Below, in pieces: positions 1-7,007 of a stretch of 49,653 nucleotides of DNA. Location: NCBI GenBank assembly GCA_964352815.1, contig CAYGTO010000012.1:1-49653 (forward strand). Reading direction: 5' to 3'. This stretch comes from CAYGTO01 sp964352815. Its GTDB lineage: Bacteria > Pseudomonadota > Alphaproteobacteria > Rickettsiales > UBA3002. The notes below the pieces were generated by a model, which worked only from the letters and a program-made list of their open reading frames with translations, did no database searches and was not told the DNA's origin. The number at the start of each line of letters is the position of its first letter. Position 1 is the first letter of the stretch. The translations under genes and the position numbers were made by a program.

Positions 1-1
1 T

Positions 2-487
2 GCACAGTTGAACGAGCGCTGCGAGTTTCAAGAAACCTTCATGATTTCAGCGCTCAAAGGGCAGGGCGTGGATGATTTAAAAGCCTCACTCGCCAAGCAG
101 CTTCCGGAAGGCCCGCTGCTTTACCCGGAAGATCAGCTGACCGACATGCCGATGCGGCTGCTCGCTTCGGAAATTACCCGCGAGAAATGTTTTATCCGGC
201 TCGATAAAGAGCTGCCTTATGCGCTCACGGTGGAAACAGAGAAATGGGAAGAGCGCGAAGATGGCTCCGTCGCGGTGCATCAAAATATTATCGTTCAGCG
301 CGAAGGGCAGAAGGGCATTGTGCTCGGCAAGGGCGGGAGCATGCTCAAAACCATTGGCGGGGATGCGCGCCGCGACATGCAGCGGCAATTTGGGTGCACA
401 GTGCACACCTTTTTGTTTGTGAAAGTGCGCGAAGGATGGAAAGATAATCCAGAAAATTACCGTTATATGGGGCTGGAGTATAAATAA
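2..487 (+). CDS. era: GTPase Era, C-terminal part (partial at window edge)
   Basis: The reading frame is open to the first bases, so the gene starts upstream of the window. What remains is the end of the G domain (SALKGQGVDDL, the G5-type SAL motif) followed by the C-terminal KH RNA-binding domain, with the characteristic IVLGKGGSMLKTIG segment and the family ending NPENYRYMGLEYK. Era binds the 3' end of 16S rRNA and acts in 30S subunit maturation. Its neighbour recO, one gene downstream, matches the usual rnc-era-recO order of proteobacteria. The P-loop and the other GTP-binding motifs lie outside the window. Confidence 0.96.
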   Translation, partial: AQLNERCEFQETFMISALKGQGVDDLKASLAKQLPEGPLLYPEDQLTDMPMRLLASEITREKCFIRLDKELPYALTVETEKWEEREDGSVAVHQNIIVQREGQKGIVLGKGGSMLKTIGGDARRDMQRQFGCTVHTFLFVKVREGWKDNPENYRYMGLEYK

Positions 488-488
488 C

Positions 489-593
489 GTCATCCTGAGG
501 AGTCGCGCCATAGCGAAGCGGAGGCGGACAACGTGAGGATCTCATGCGGCTTTTTGAGATTTCTCCACTCGCGATGCTCGCGTTCGAAATGAC
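489..593. repeat. Dispersed repeat, family C copy 1
   Basis: The interval begins GTCATCCTGAGG and ends CGAAATGAC, with internal TTTCTCCACTCGCGATGCTCG. A second, inverted and shorter relative lies at 46106-46178. It fills the gap between era and the MAPEG gene and has no coding capacity of its own. The ends form the GTCAT/ATGAC inverted pentamer shared by most repeats in this window. Confidence 0.7.
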
Positions 594-604
594 AGGAAAA
601 AAAT

Positions 605-1024
605 ATGACTACACTGCTTTACGCATCGCTTTTCGCATTAGGATTGATTTTTTTGTCGTTCAAAGTGATTGGGCGACGTCGTGCGTTTCAAAAAGCTGCC
701 GGAGATGGCAATCAGCCTGAGTTGCGCAGTGCCATCCGTGCGCATGCCAATTATATCGAATATTCGCTGCCGTTTTTATTGCTTTTGGTGTTACTCGAAC
801 AAGCTTCTGTTTCTGTCTATGTGCTCCACGGTCTCGCTATCGGCTTCTTTATCGGGCGAATGTTCCATGCTTACAGTCTGTTAGTCGTTGAACAATATGA
901 TGGCGATACGCTCACCACCCATGTGCGTTATCGCGTTAAGGGGATGCAACTGACTTTTGCGATGCTGGGGGGCGCTGCGCTGACAGGCCTCTTCACTGTC
1001 GTCTCTTATCATTTGGGGCTCTAA
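605..1024 (+). CDS. MAPEG family membrane protein
   Basis: A 139-residue hydrophobic protein with about four predicted membrane segments. It carries the bacterial MAPEG signature RAHANYIEYSLPFLLLLVLLE (residues about 45-65), and the GRxFHAY-type motif GRMFHAYSL follows. Members are membrane-associated eicosanoid/glutathione-metabolism-like proteins; in bacteria the substrate is mostly unknown, so no reaction is assigned. Its stop codon overlaps the recO start by one base (TAATG), so the two are probably co-translated. The insertion of a MAPEG gene between era and recO is not the common arrangement. Confidence 0.85.
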   Translation: MTTLLYASLFALGLIFLSFKVIGRRRAFQKAAGDGNQPELRSAIRAHANYIEYSLPFLLLLVLLEQASVSVYVLHGLAIGFFIGRMFHAYSLLVVEQYDGDTLTTHVRYRVKGMQLTFAMLGGAALTGLFTVVSYHLGL

Positions 1025-1794
1025 TGCGCTGGCAGGATGATGCCATTATCTTAAGCATTCGGAAATTTTCGGAGCATGGGGCGCTGGTCCATGTGTTCTC
1101 GCGCGAGCGCGGCGCGTGTAAAGGTATTACGAAAAGCGCGATGAGTAAAAAGCATCGCGGGACCTATCAGGCAGGAAATCTTGTACATGTGGAATGGTCG
1201 GCGCGGCTTGAGGAACATGTCGGCACGATTAGCTGTGAGCTTCAGCATCCGTTTGCGGCTTTGATTATTCAAGACAGCAAGGCGCTCAACGCACTTTCTT
1301 CTGCAGTCGCGCTGTGTGAGCTAACGATGCAAGAACGTGATCCGCATCCGAAGCTCTATGATGCGCTTATTGTGTTGTTGCATGCGCTGGCAGAAGGAAA
1401 GAGCTGGCATAAGCCCTATGCGCTGTTTGAATGGGTGCTTCTTGCAGAAGCCGGGTTTGGTTTAGATACCGCTTTTTGCGCAGCGACCGGTCAGAGCGAT
1501 GACCTCATCTACCTCTCACCCAAATCGGGCCGTGCAGTGTCGCGCGAGGCTGGCGCACCCTACCACAATAAACTCTTTCTATTGCCAGAATGTTTCAAAA
1601 ATCCTGAAGCGCCTGCATCAAAAGACGATATATATCACGCGCTGCGTATCACCAGTCATTTTCTCGTGCAGTGGTTGCTCCCATCGATTCATCGCAGCAT
1701 GCCTGCTGCACGCGATCGGTGTGTCAATTCCATTATGTCATTGCCACGCCAAGCGAGCAGTAAGCGAGCGCGTGCAGGCAATCCAGTTCATTAA
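1024..1794 (+). CDS. recO: DNA repair protein RecO, with repeat-encoded C-terminus
   Basis: RecO mediates RecA loading in the RecF pathway. The N-terminal OB-fold is recognisable from MRWQDDAIILSIRKFSEHGALVHVFSRERG, followed by the helical domain with the family motif YALFEWVLLAEAGFGLD near residues 125-141. No four-cysteine zinc motif is visible. The protein is 256 residues, slightly longer than usual. Residues 238-256 (MSLPRQASSKRARAGNPVH) are encoded by the left end of a dispersed repeat starting at base 1737, and the TAA stop lies in the left arm of a hairpin of that repeat. The native C-terminus was therefore replaced or extended by repeat insertion. It starts on the ATG overlapping the MAPEG stop. 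Confidence 0.9.
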   Translation: MRWQDDAIILSIRKFSEHGALVHVFSRERGACKGITKSAMSKKHRGTYQAGNLVHVEWSARLEEHVGTISCELQHPFAALIIQDSKALNALSSAVALCELTMQERDPHPKLYDALIVLLHALAEGKSWHKPYALFEWVLLAEAGFGLDTAFCAATGQSDDLIYLSPKSGRAVSREAGAPYHNKLFLLPECFKNPEAPASKDDIYHALRITSHFLVQWLLPSIHRSMPAARDRCVNSIMSLPRQASSKRARAGNPVH

Positions 1795-1891
1795 TGTCAG
1801 AAGACATCAATGAATATCAAAATGTCTTTCTGACATTTTGATTCTGGATCCCCGGATCAAATTGCCTACTGACGATTTGTCCGAGGATGAC
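1737..1891 (-). repeat. Family A composite hairpin repeat, copy R1 (inverted orientation)
   Basis: It begins GTCATTGCCACG inside recO and ends CCGAGGATGAC. Three hairpins are visible. Bases 1787-1814 form an 11-bp stem with one mismatch and loop CAGAAG. Bases 1816-1842 form a perfect 10-bp stem with a 7-base loop CTTTCTG. Bases 1858-1879 form a weaker stem with loop CTACTG. The block TTCTGGATCCCCGG lies between the second and third. Other copies are at 20524-20570, 31091-31243, 33708-33860 and 45177-45360. Confidence 0.85.
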
Positions 1892-1899
1892 AAAAAATA

Positions 1900-2574
1900 T
1901 CACTGAATTATCAGTGGTCCCGCCTGAAACAGCGGGTGCTTAACCTGGTCTCCTGGGTGGAAGCCATATTTCACTGTATCCCCTGCCGGCAGAGCAAGGA
2001 TTGCGCGAATCGGCTGGCGCGGAGTAATGGGCGCGCCAAGCTCTGCGAGCGCTAGGTTCGGGATGATTTGCTGAATCTTCCCTTCCGCTGAGACAAACAT
2101 AAAATCCATCGCGAAATAAAGGCTGGTTGGAGAGAGCCCATGTTTTTTATCGCCTGCGAATATAAAGAGAACTGCATTTCCTTCCAGAATTTTTGTCAGC
2201 TGAAAGAAGCCATCGGGCGCGATATTACCCTCTGATTTAATTTTGACCTGGTAATCTCGCGGCTCGCGGATGACCGGCTCGGCGGGAATGTCTTCTGTAT
2301 CAGTATTAGCGTTTTCGGCGCTGGTGACCTCTTCTTTAGGCGTGTCATCACTCTCTGAAGCTGTTTCTGATGGCACCTCTTTCGGAGCGCTTTGCTCTTC
2401 AATTTGCTGAGCTTGAGGAATAATGCTGAGCACATCACGGCGAAAAATAATCGCGTCACCGCGCGCGACACGGTTCTCATCCATGCCAATCATGCGCACT
2501 TCCTGGGCGGTGGCGCCCGGAGTACTCATCAACAGCGCGGCAATCAGCGCGCTAAGGGTGCGTAAAAATGGCAT
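1900..2574 (-). CDS. Exported DUF192-like protein (divergent paralogue)
   Basis: A 224-residue protein starting at MPFLRTLSALIAALLMSTP, a clear signal peptide ending ATAQ. I chose this start over an upstream ATG because it begins with the signal peptide and overlaps the previous gene by only 23 bases. A low-complexity acidic linker (many E, S, T, P; residues about 50-105) precedes a C-terminal domain. There, SLYFAMDFMFVSAEGKIQQI and PIRAILALPAGDTVKYGFHPGDQV align segment by segment with the DUF192 domain of the neighbouring gene. This makes the pair a tandem duplication in which this copy has diverged and gained a linker. Function unknown; probably periplasmic. Confidence 0.75.
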   Translation of the reverse strand: MPFLRTLSALIAALLMSTPGATAQEVRMIGMDENRVARGDAIIFRRDVLSIIPQAQQIEEQSAPKEVPSETASESDDTPKEEVTSAENANTDTEDIPAEPVIREPRDYQVKIKSEGNIAPDGFFQLTKILEGNAVLFIFAGDKKHGLSPTSLYFAMDFMFVSAEGKIQQIIPNLALAELGAPITPRQPIRAILALPAGDTVKYGFHPGDQVKHPLFQAGPLIIQ

Positions 2575-3031
2575 GCGTAACCTGCCCCCCCTCGCTGATA
2601 TAATGCTGCTTTGCTGTGCCGCCTTTAAGTTCAAGCACAGCGAGCACCTCATGGCCTGAATGAATGTAGGTAAGCGAATGGGGCTCGGCACTGTGATGAA
2701 TCGAGCGGATTGTGCCATGCGCATCAATGAACAGCATGTCGAGCGGAATCAGTGTGTTCTTCATCCACATCGTGGCATGCTGAGGCGTGTCATAGACGAA
2801 CAGCATGCCGTAATCATCCGCAATAGACTCACGAAACATGAGTCCGACACGTTTTTGTTCGCGCGTAATCGCGCGTTCGATTTGAAAATGATATATTTTA
2901 CCGTCATGGTTGGTGATCGAAAGAGGCTCCAATGACGTCGCCTGAGCGCTCGATTGCACCCAAATGCCGATGAAAACGGCTAAAATCATAGTAAAAGAGA
3001 CAAAAAACCCGGTTTTTAATGGTCTCTTCAT
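2552..3031 (-). CDS. Exported DUF192 family protein
   Basis: 159 residues with an N-terminal signal/anchor (FFVSFTMILAVFIGIWV) and then a full DUF192 domain: R-x-GLMFRESIADDYGMLFVYD, the family hallmark MWMKNTLIPLDMLFID, and EVLAVLELKGGTA near the end. DUF192 proteins are small beta-rich proteins of unknown function that are often periplasmic in Alphaproteobacteria. The start is backed by an upstream AAGGAAAA ribosome binding site on the minus strand. It is the first gene of a two-gene minus-strand unit with its divergent paralogue. Confidence 0.88.
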   Translation of the reverse strand: MKRPLKTGFFVSFTMILAVFIGIWVQSSAQATSLEPLSITNHDGKIYHFQIERAITREQKRVGLMFRESIADDYGMLFVYDTPQHATMWMKNTLIPLDMLFIDAHGTIRSIHHSAEPHSLTYIHSGHEVLAVLELKGGTAKQHYISEGGQVTHAIFTHP

Positions 3032-3081
3032 GATTTTCCTTTTATACTAATAAGATAACGGAAAATGTGTCGTGATTTACT

Positions 3082-3774
3082 ATGTCAAACAATCGATTTA
3101 ACAGCTCTATGAACAGCTTTTCGAAAGCGGGCGGCGCGACGAAATCATCGGGTATGACCGCATCGAAGAAAGCGTTCTTTAAAAAGAATGCGAGTAAGAA
3201 AGAGCAAGATCGTATGAAAATGGACGAGCTCTATGAGAATCGTTTGAACAAAATGGTCGAGACGGCAAAGGGCGGCGGCGCTGCAAAATTCGGTATACTG
3301 GGTAAGGGCGGTGATATGCCTGAGAAAGAAGTGTCGAATTCTGCGATGATGATTATGCAGCAAATGGCGAAAAAAGCCGCGAAAAAAGATTTCAAAGAAT
3401 ATAAGAAAAGCGAATCGCTCGCTGAAATTAAGGCGAAATATTATGTTGGTCCGCAGGGCGGGCGCATCGATGCAAAAGGGCGTATTTATGATGCTGCGCA
3501 GCAGCATGTGATGACGGTTGACCAAAAGACCGGTAAGATTAAAAATCGCTGGGGTAATGTGGTCGGAACCTATGACCCGGAAAGCGGGATGAATGACTGG
3601 AAAATCTCTGAACTGATTAAGCAATATGACACGCGTAAGCCGAAGAGTGGCTTATGGGCGTTTAATGGTAATGATAATAGCGGTGGCAGTATCTGGGGAT
3701 CCCCTGGCGGGAGCGGTGGCGGCTCCATTTGGGGCAATAACGATGACAATAATGGCGGCGGGTTCTGGGGCTAA
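3082..3774 (+). CDS. Unknown protein with basic N-terminus and Gly/Trp-rich tail
   Basis: I do not recognise this 230-residue protein. No signal peptide or membrane segment is visible. Residues 1-60 are rich in Ser, Asn and Lys. The middle (about 120-165) has short alternating segments (GGRIDAKGRIYDAAQQ, KTGKIKNRWGNVVGTYD) suggestive of beta-hairpins. The last 35 residues are a low-complexity tail with GGSIWG, GGSIWG and GGFWG modules. Codon use and a long frame support a real gene. Its stop codon lies inside a 19-bp perfect inverted repeat. The Gly/Trp tail resembles a flexible interaction segment, but that is only inference. Confidence 0.7.
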   Translation: MSNNRFNSSMNSFSKAGGATKSSGMTASKKAFFKKNASKKEQDRMKMDELYENRLNKMVETAKGGGAAKFGILGKGGDMPEKEVSNSAMMIMQQMAKKAAKKDFKEYKKSESLAEIKAKYYVGPQGGRIDAKGRIYDAAQQHVMTVDQKTGKIKNRWGNVVGTYDPESGMNDWKISELIKQYDTRKPKSGLWAFNGNDNSGGSIWGSPGGSGGGSIWGNNDDNNGGGFWG

Positions 3775-3815
3775 CTATTAATAAAAGCTCCAGTGAAGCT
3801 TTTATTAATAGTTAG
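3771..3815. terminator. Long perfect hairpin at the end of the Gly/Trp-tailed gene
   Basis: CTAACTATTAATAAAAGCT (3771-3789) pairs perfectly with 3797-3815 around a 7-base loop CCAGTGA: a 19-bp stem that contains the stop codon. There is no T tract after the stem, so it is either a terminator that uses the AT-rich arm or an mRNA 3'-end stabiliser. It could also act as a bidirectional element. Confidence 0.55.
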
Positions 3816-3897
3816 CACGCCGTAACGCTCTCCTGAAACTTCTGGATGTGGACCCTTGATCATTTGATAGGACGAAGCACTCCGTAAGACTTAGAAT

Positions 3898-3978
3898 GTC
3901 ACCCCGTTGAATGACGGGGTCTGGCGCTCACTCCATGTTTTGATGTTTTTCCAGACCCTGTGACACGCACAGGGTGAC
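3898..3978. repeat. Dispersed palindromic repeat, family F
   Basis: It begins GTCACCCCGTTGAATGACGGGG and ends ACACGCACAGGGTGAC, and each end forms its own hairpin. CCAGACCC in the right half complements GGGTCTGG in the left half. Only one copy is seen in this window. The ends GTCAC/GTGAC are a variant of the GTCAT/ATGAC ends of the other repeats. Confidence 0.6.
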
Positions 3979-4116
3979 AATGCCGGTCATCTCTCAAATA
4001 TGACAGTTTGATGAAACCTGACCGATGCCTCTTGTGTATTCCGAGGGGGGGTAAAACGTCTTTGTCTTCCGCGCGGTCAGGACTAACCTTACAGAAATTT
4101 GTTTAGGCGATAGAGA

Positions 4117-4213
4117 CCTGTCACCCGCGGTCCGACAGGACTACCTGTGCACCCGACCGGGTGTATGGTTCTGTTCACTATGTCCCACTGACCTTGCGAG
4201 GCAGTTCGGGACG
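4117..4213 (+). promoter_or_regulatory. Structured leader upstream of the acidic small protein
   Basis: Three consecutive potential stem-loops precede the gene at 4231. They are CCTGTC/GACAGG (4117-4139), CACCC/GGGTG with loop GACC (4150-4163), and GTCCCACTG pairing with CAGT..GGGAC (4182-4212). An AGGAGAGG ribosome binding site follows just before the ATG. Upstream, CCTGACCG (4017-4024) and CGGTCAGG (4074-4081) form a further long-range inverted repeat. No known riboswitch class is recognised. Confidence 0.4.
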
Positions 4214-4230
4214 ACAAGAGGAGAGGTCAA

Positions 4231-4497
4231 ATGACCGATCAAGTGACGACGACCGAGGAGACGGCCGAGGAAGTCGAGACCACCCTCCGCCAGCAGCTGG
4301 TGATGGCGCTCATGGCCCTCAAGGCGGTCTATGAGCATGAGGACAACAGTGCCAAACAGCTTCGGGTCTTCTGGAACGGCGACTACGACGTTACCGTGAC
4401 CCTCGGCGACAAGGCCGTGACCGTCGACCTCGACTATGACGAGGTCAGCATCGACAACGAGGTCGATGATCTGTTCCCGTCCGACGACGACGACTGA
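4231..4497 (+). CDS. Very acidic small protein of unknown function, atypical composition
   Basis: 88 residues, not recognised. The N-terminus is rich in Thr and Glu and is followed by a short helix (RQQLVMALMALKAVYEH) that is only mildly hydrophobic. Then comes a segment that could be a beta hairpin (RVFWNGDYDVTVTLGDKAVTVDLDYDEV), and the end is DDLFPSDDDD. By my hand count about 76 of 88 codons end in G or C, far more than in adjacent genes, which points to acquisition from a GC-rich donor. A good AGGAGAGG site precedes the ATG, and a rho-independent terminator follows, so it looks like a complete transcription unit. Nothing in it identifies a function. Confidence 0.7.
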   Translation: MTDQVTTTEETAEEVETTLRQQLVMALMALKAVYEHEDNSAKQLRVFWNGDYDVTVTLGDKAVTVDLDYDEVSIDNEVDDLFPSDDDD

Positions 4498-4567
4498 CTC
4501 GTCACATCAGTCCATGCTTCGGGCGGGGTAACACCTGGCCGAAGCCACGAAAAACCTTTTGAAGCTG

Positions 4568-4599
4568 GCGCTCCCTCCCTGGTGGGGGAGCGCTTTTTT
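4568..4599 (+). terminator. Rho-independent terminator after the acidic gene
   Basis: GCGCTCCC (4568-4575) pairs with GGGAGCGC (4586-4593) and is followed directly by TTTTTT. It ends the transcription unit of the acidic small protein. Confidence 0.88.
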
Positions 4600-4617
4600 A
4601 ATAGGGTGTTTCATTGC

Positions 4618-4721
4618 GTCATTTCCTGAATTTTTCATTGGAAAAATTCTAAGGGAGTCCAGAAATACCCAATCACCATTCTGGATTACCCTAGAATTAC
4701 TAACGCAATTCGGGTAATGAC
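4618..4721. repeat. Dispersed repeat, family D copy 1
   Basis: It begins GTCATTTCCTGAATTTTTCA and ends CAATTCGGGTAATGAC, with a central CTGGATTACCCTAGAATTAC. It matches 41272-41371 along its whole length with substitutions. Its terminal ATGAC includes an in-frame ATG (4717) that could be mistaken for the queE start. Confidence 0.8.
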
Positions 4722-4752
4722 AGTACATACATTTTTGGCTAAAGAACATACC

Positions 4753-5415
4753 ATGTTCGGAACCAACCCCATACGTGCGCCTGAGAAAGGCGATGGCCAG
4801 CTGTTGCAGATTCAGGAAATTTTTCCGACGCTGCAAGGCGAGGGGCCGTATGCCGGCATGCCGGCCGTGTTCGTGCGCCTGGGCGGCTGTAACCTCGCCT
4901 GTCATTTTTGTGATACGGAGTTTGAATCGTTCAATGAAATGGCGCTCGATGAGGTGATTGAAGAGATCCACGCACTGTCAGATAGTGTCCGAAACCTTAC
5001 CGTCATCACCGGCGGAGAGCCGTTTCGTCAGAACATTACGCCGCTGTGTGAACAGCTGGTTGATACGGGCTATCTTGTGCAAATTGAGACCAATGGTACG
5101 CTCTATCGCGAATTGCCGGAAGCTGTTGAAATTATCTGCTCTCCCAAAGCACCAAATGGCCGCTATCACCCGCTGCGCCCCGACATTCTAGCGCGGGCGA
5201 AAGCCCTCAAATTTATCGTTTCGGCAGAAGAGGGGCCATATCATCAGATCGCGGAGGTCGGCCAAAGTGAATACGGGATTCCGGTCTATGTCCAGCCGAT
5301 GGATGAGCAAGATGAGGAGAAAAACACGGCAAATCAAGCCTATGCGCTGGAATTAGCCATGAAGCGCGGCTATCGCCTGTCGCTCCAATGGCATAAAATA
5401 TTGAATATCCCTTAA
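4753..5415 (+). CDS. queE: 7-carboxy-7-deazaguanine synthase QueE
   Basis: A radical SAM enzyme that converts 6-carboxytetrahydropterin to 7-carboxy-7-deazaguanine in queuosine synthesis. From this start the protein is 220 residues. The SAM iron-sulfur motif is CNLACHFC (Cys46, Cys50, Cys53), preceded by IFPTLQGEGPYAG, a QueE hallmark, and followed by TGGEP, the SAM-binding motif. An upstream in-frame ATG at 4717 lies in the end of a dispersed repeat, so MFGTNPIRAPEKGDG is the better start. The order queE-queC-queF follows, with a small minus-strand gene between the first two. Confidence 0.95.
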   Translation: MFGTNPIRAPEKGDGQLLQIQEIFPTLQGEGPYAGMPAVFVRLGGCNLACHFCDTEFESFNEMALDEVIEEIHALSDSVRNLTVITGGEPFRQNITPLCEQLVDTGYLVQIETNGTLYRELPEAVEIICSPKAPNGRYHPLRPDILARAKALKFIVSAEEGPYHQIAEVGQSEYGIPVYVQPMDEQDEEKNTANQAYALELAMKRGYRLSLQWHKILNIP

Positions 5416-5630
5416 ACGTCGACGACGGTCACCAAACGACGGCCGCGTACCGCACCGCCAACATTCGGGCGTGGGCGCAGGATTGTTTTCATAAAGCAGA
5501 TCGATTTATGCGCTTCGAAAAATAAGATATTAGCGCTGTCACCTGGGTTCACGAATTTCGCAGGGCGTGGCGCTTTGGCGCGCAATGGAATGATGCTTGT
5601 CTGTGCGTTAATATATAGATCGTTATTCAT
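5412..5630 (-). CDS. Small protein of unknown function between queE and queC
   Basis: 72 residues, not recognised. It is basic and beta-prone, without signal or membrane segment, and its end is RRLVTVVDV. A strong ribosome binding site (AAGGAGGAACAACAC before the ATG) supports it as a real gene. It converges on queE, and the two stops overlap by four bases (TTAA). Divergent from queC, it shares the 120-base upstream region with it. Confidence 0.65.
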   Translation of the reverse strand: MNNDLYINAQTSIIPLRAKAPRPAKFVNPGDSANILFFEAHKSICFMKTILRPRPNVGGAVRGRRLVTVVDV

Positions 5631-5751
5631 GTGTTGTTCCTCCTTGATCCTGTATATATTCTACTGGAAAACTCCCTTGACATGTGTGACACTTTCGTGA
5701 CATTTAGGCGGCAATTAGCCTATTGTTTTTATTAAAGAAAATGAGTGTCTT

Positions 5752-6441
5752 GTGAGTCAAAAAAATGCCATTTTATGCCTCTCTGGAGGGTTGGATTCTG
5801 CTACGGTAGGGATTCTTGCTAAAGAACAAGGGTTTATCCTTCACGGGCTAAGCTTTTCTTATGGGCAACGCCATTCGGTGGAGCTTGAGGCAGCGAAGCG
5901 CGTCGCTAGCTATTTAGCGCTCGCAGATCATCGGGTTGCTCATCTTGATTTGCGTTTGTTTGGCGGTTCAGCGCTAACGGATGATATCGAGGTGCCGAAA
6001 GAGCAATCGGTGCAAGATATTAAAGATGAAATCCCGGTGACCTATGTCCCGGCGCGGAACACGATCTTTCTCTCCTATGCTTTGGCCTATGCGGAAGTCG
6101 TCGGCGCGTTTGATATCTTCATTGGGGTGAACGCGGTTGATTATAGCGGCTATCCCGATTGCCGCCCTGACTATATCGCTGCCTATGAGGCGATGGCGAA
6201 TCAGGCGATTGCGGCCGCGAGCGAAGGGAGGGGGAAAGTGACGATTCACACCCCACTCATCCATATGAGTAAGGCAGAGATTATCACGGCGGGCGTGGAA
6301 AGAGGGCTTGATTATGCGATGACGATCAGCTGTTATGACCCGAGCGACGATGGGCGCGCATGTGGCACCTGCCACGCATGTTTGCTGCGGAAAAAAGGAT
6401 TTGAAGATGCTAATATAGACGACCCGACGCACTATAGGTGA
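5752..6441 (+). CDS. queC: 7-cyano-7-deazaguanine synthase QueC
   Basis: It makes preQ0 from 7-carboxy-7-deazaguanine, ATP and ammonia. 229 residues. The ATP-pyrophosphatase P-loop is SGGLDSAT (11-18), and the C-terminal zinc site is visible as CYDPSDDGRACGTCHAC (four Cys). YVPARNTIFLSYALAYAE is the conserved central motif. It starts on GTG; the ATG 11 bases upstream is out of frame and stops at once. It is the second queuosine gene of the cluster. Confidence 0.96.
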   Translation: MSQKNAILCLSGGLDSATVGILAKEQGFILHGLSFSYGQRHSVELEAAKRVASYLALADHRVAHLDLRLFGGSALTDDIEVPKEQSVQDIKDEIPVTYVPARNTIFLSYALAYAEVVGAFDIFIGVNAVDYSGYPDCRPDYIAAYEAMANQAIAAASEGRGKVTIHTPLIHMSKAEIITAGVERGLDYAMTISCYDPSDDGRACGTCHACLLRKKGFEDANIDDPTHYR

Positions 6442-6443
6442 TC

Positions 6444-6537
6444 ATTCTGCGAGGCGGCGCGTTAGCGCTAACGACGCAGTCCATTAAAAATGTTTGAATG
6501 GATCGCCGCGGTCGCTATGCTCCTTCGCGAAATAATG
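6444..6537. repeat. Decayed dispersed repeat, family B
   Basis: ATTCTGCGAGGCGGCGCG at the left and CGCCGCGGTCGCTATGCTCC at the right are imperfect inverted complements, with a central CAGTCCATT/AATGGATCG pair. The outer GTCAT/ATGAC ends have decayed (GATCATT and AATGG). It sits between queC and queF and contains an in-frame upstream ATG of queF. Confidence 0.55.
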
Positions 6538-6545
6538 GATGTTAT

Positions 6546-7007
6546 ATGTCAACAAATTACACAGATCTAAAACAACTCGGTAAAAAAACCGGCCTGCCGC
6601 AAAGCCCCGATGAGGCGACGCTTGAGGTGGTGAATAATCCGCATACCGATGTCGATTATTCGATTCGTTTTGTGTGTCCAGAATTTACCTCTCTATGCCC
6701 GCTGACCGGACAACCTGATTTCGCCCATATGGTAATTGATTATGTTCCGGCGGACAACATTGTCGAATCAAAATCGTTGAAGCTGTTCATGCATAGTTTC
6801 CGCAATCATGGCGACTTCCACGAAGCGTGTACGGTTTCTATTGCTAAACGAATCATCGCAGCAACGCAGCCGAAATGGCTACGCATCAGTGGGTATTGGT
6901 ATCCGCGCGGCGGCATTCCGATTGATATTTTTTATCAAACTGGTGATGTTCCTGGTGGGGTTCATGTTCCGGAGACGGGCGTGGAATCGTATCGTGGACG
7001 TGGTTAG
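6546..7007 (+). CDS. queF: NADPH-dependent preQ0 reductase QueF
   Basis: It reduces the nitrile of preQ0 to the amine of preQ1. At 153 residues it is the short unimodular type. The catalytic cysteine is Cys51 in TSLCPLTGQPDFA. The conserved ESKSLKLFMHSFRNHGDFHE carries the substrate and NADPH-binding residues. I start at MSTNYTDLKQLG, because the earlier ATG at 6498 falls in a repeat and gives an N-terminus unlike the family. The gene converges with the minus-strand dehydrogenase, overlapping it by four bases. Confidence 0.95.
   Translation: MSTNYTDLKQLGKKTGLPQSPDEATLEVVNNPHTDVDYSIRFVCPEFTSLCPLTGQPDFAHMVIDYVPADNIVESKSLKLFMHSFRNHGDFHEACTVSIAKRIIAATQPKWLRISGYWYPRGGIPIDIFYQTGDVPGGVHVPETGVESYRGRG

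Noticed and set aside
4717..4752. Earlier ATG for queE
   Set aside because: The ATG is part of the terminal ATGAC of a dispersed repeat; the N-terminus would be repeat-derived.
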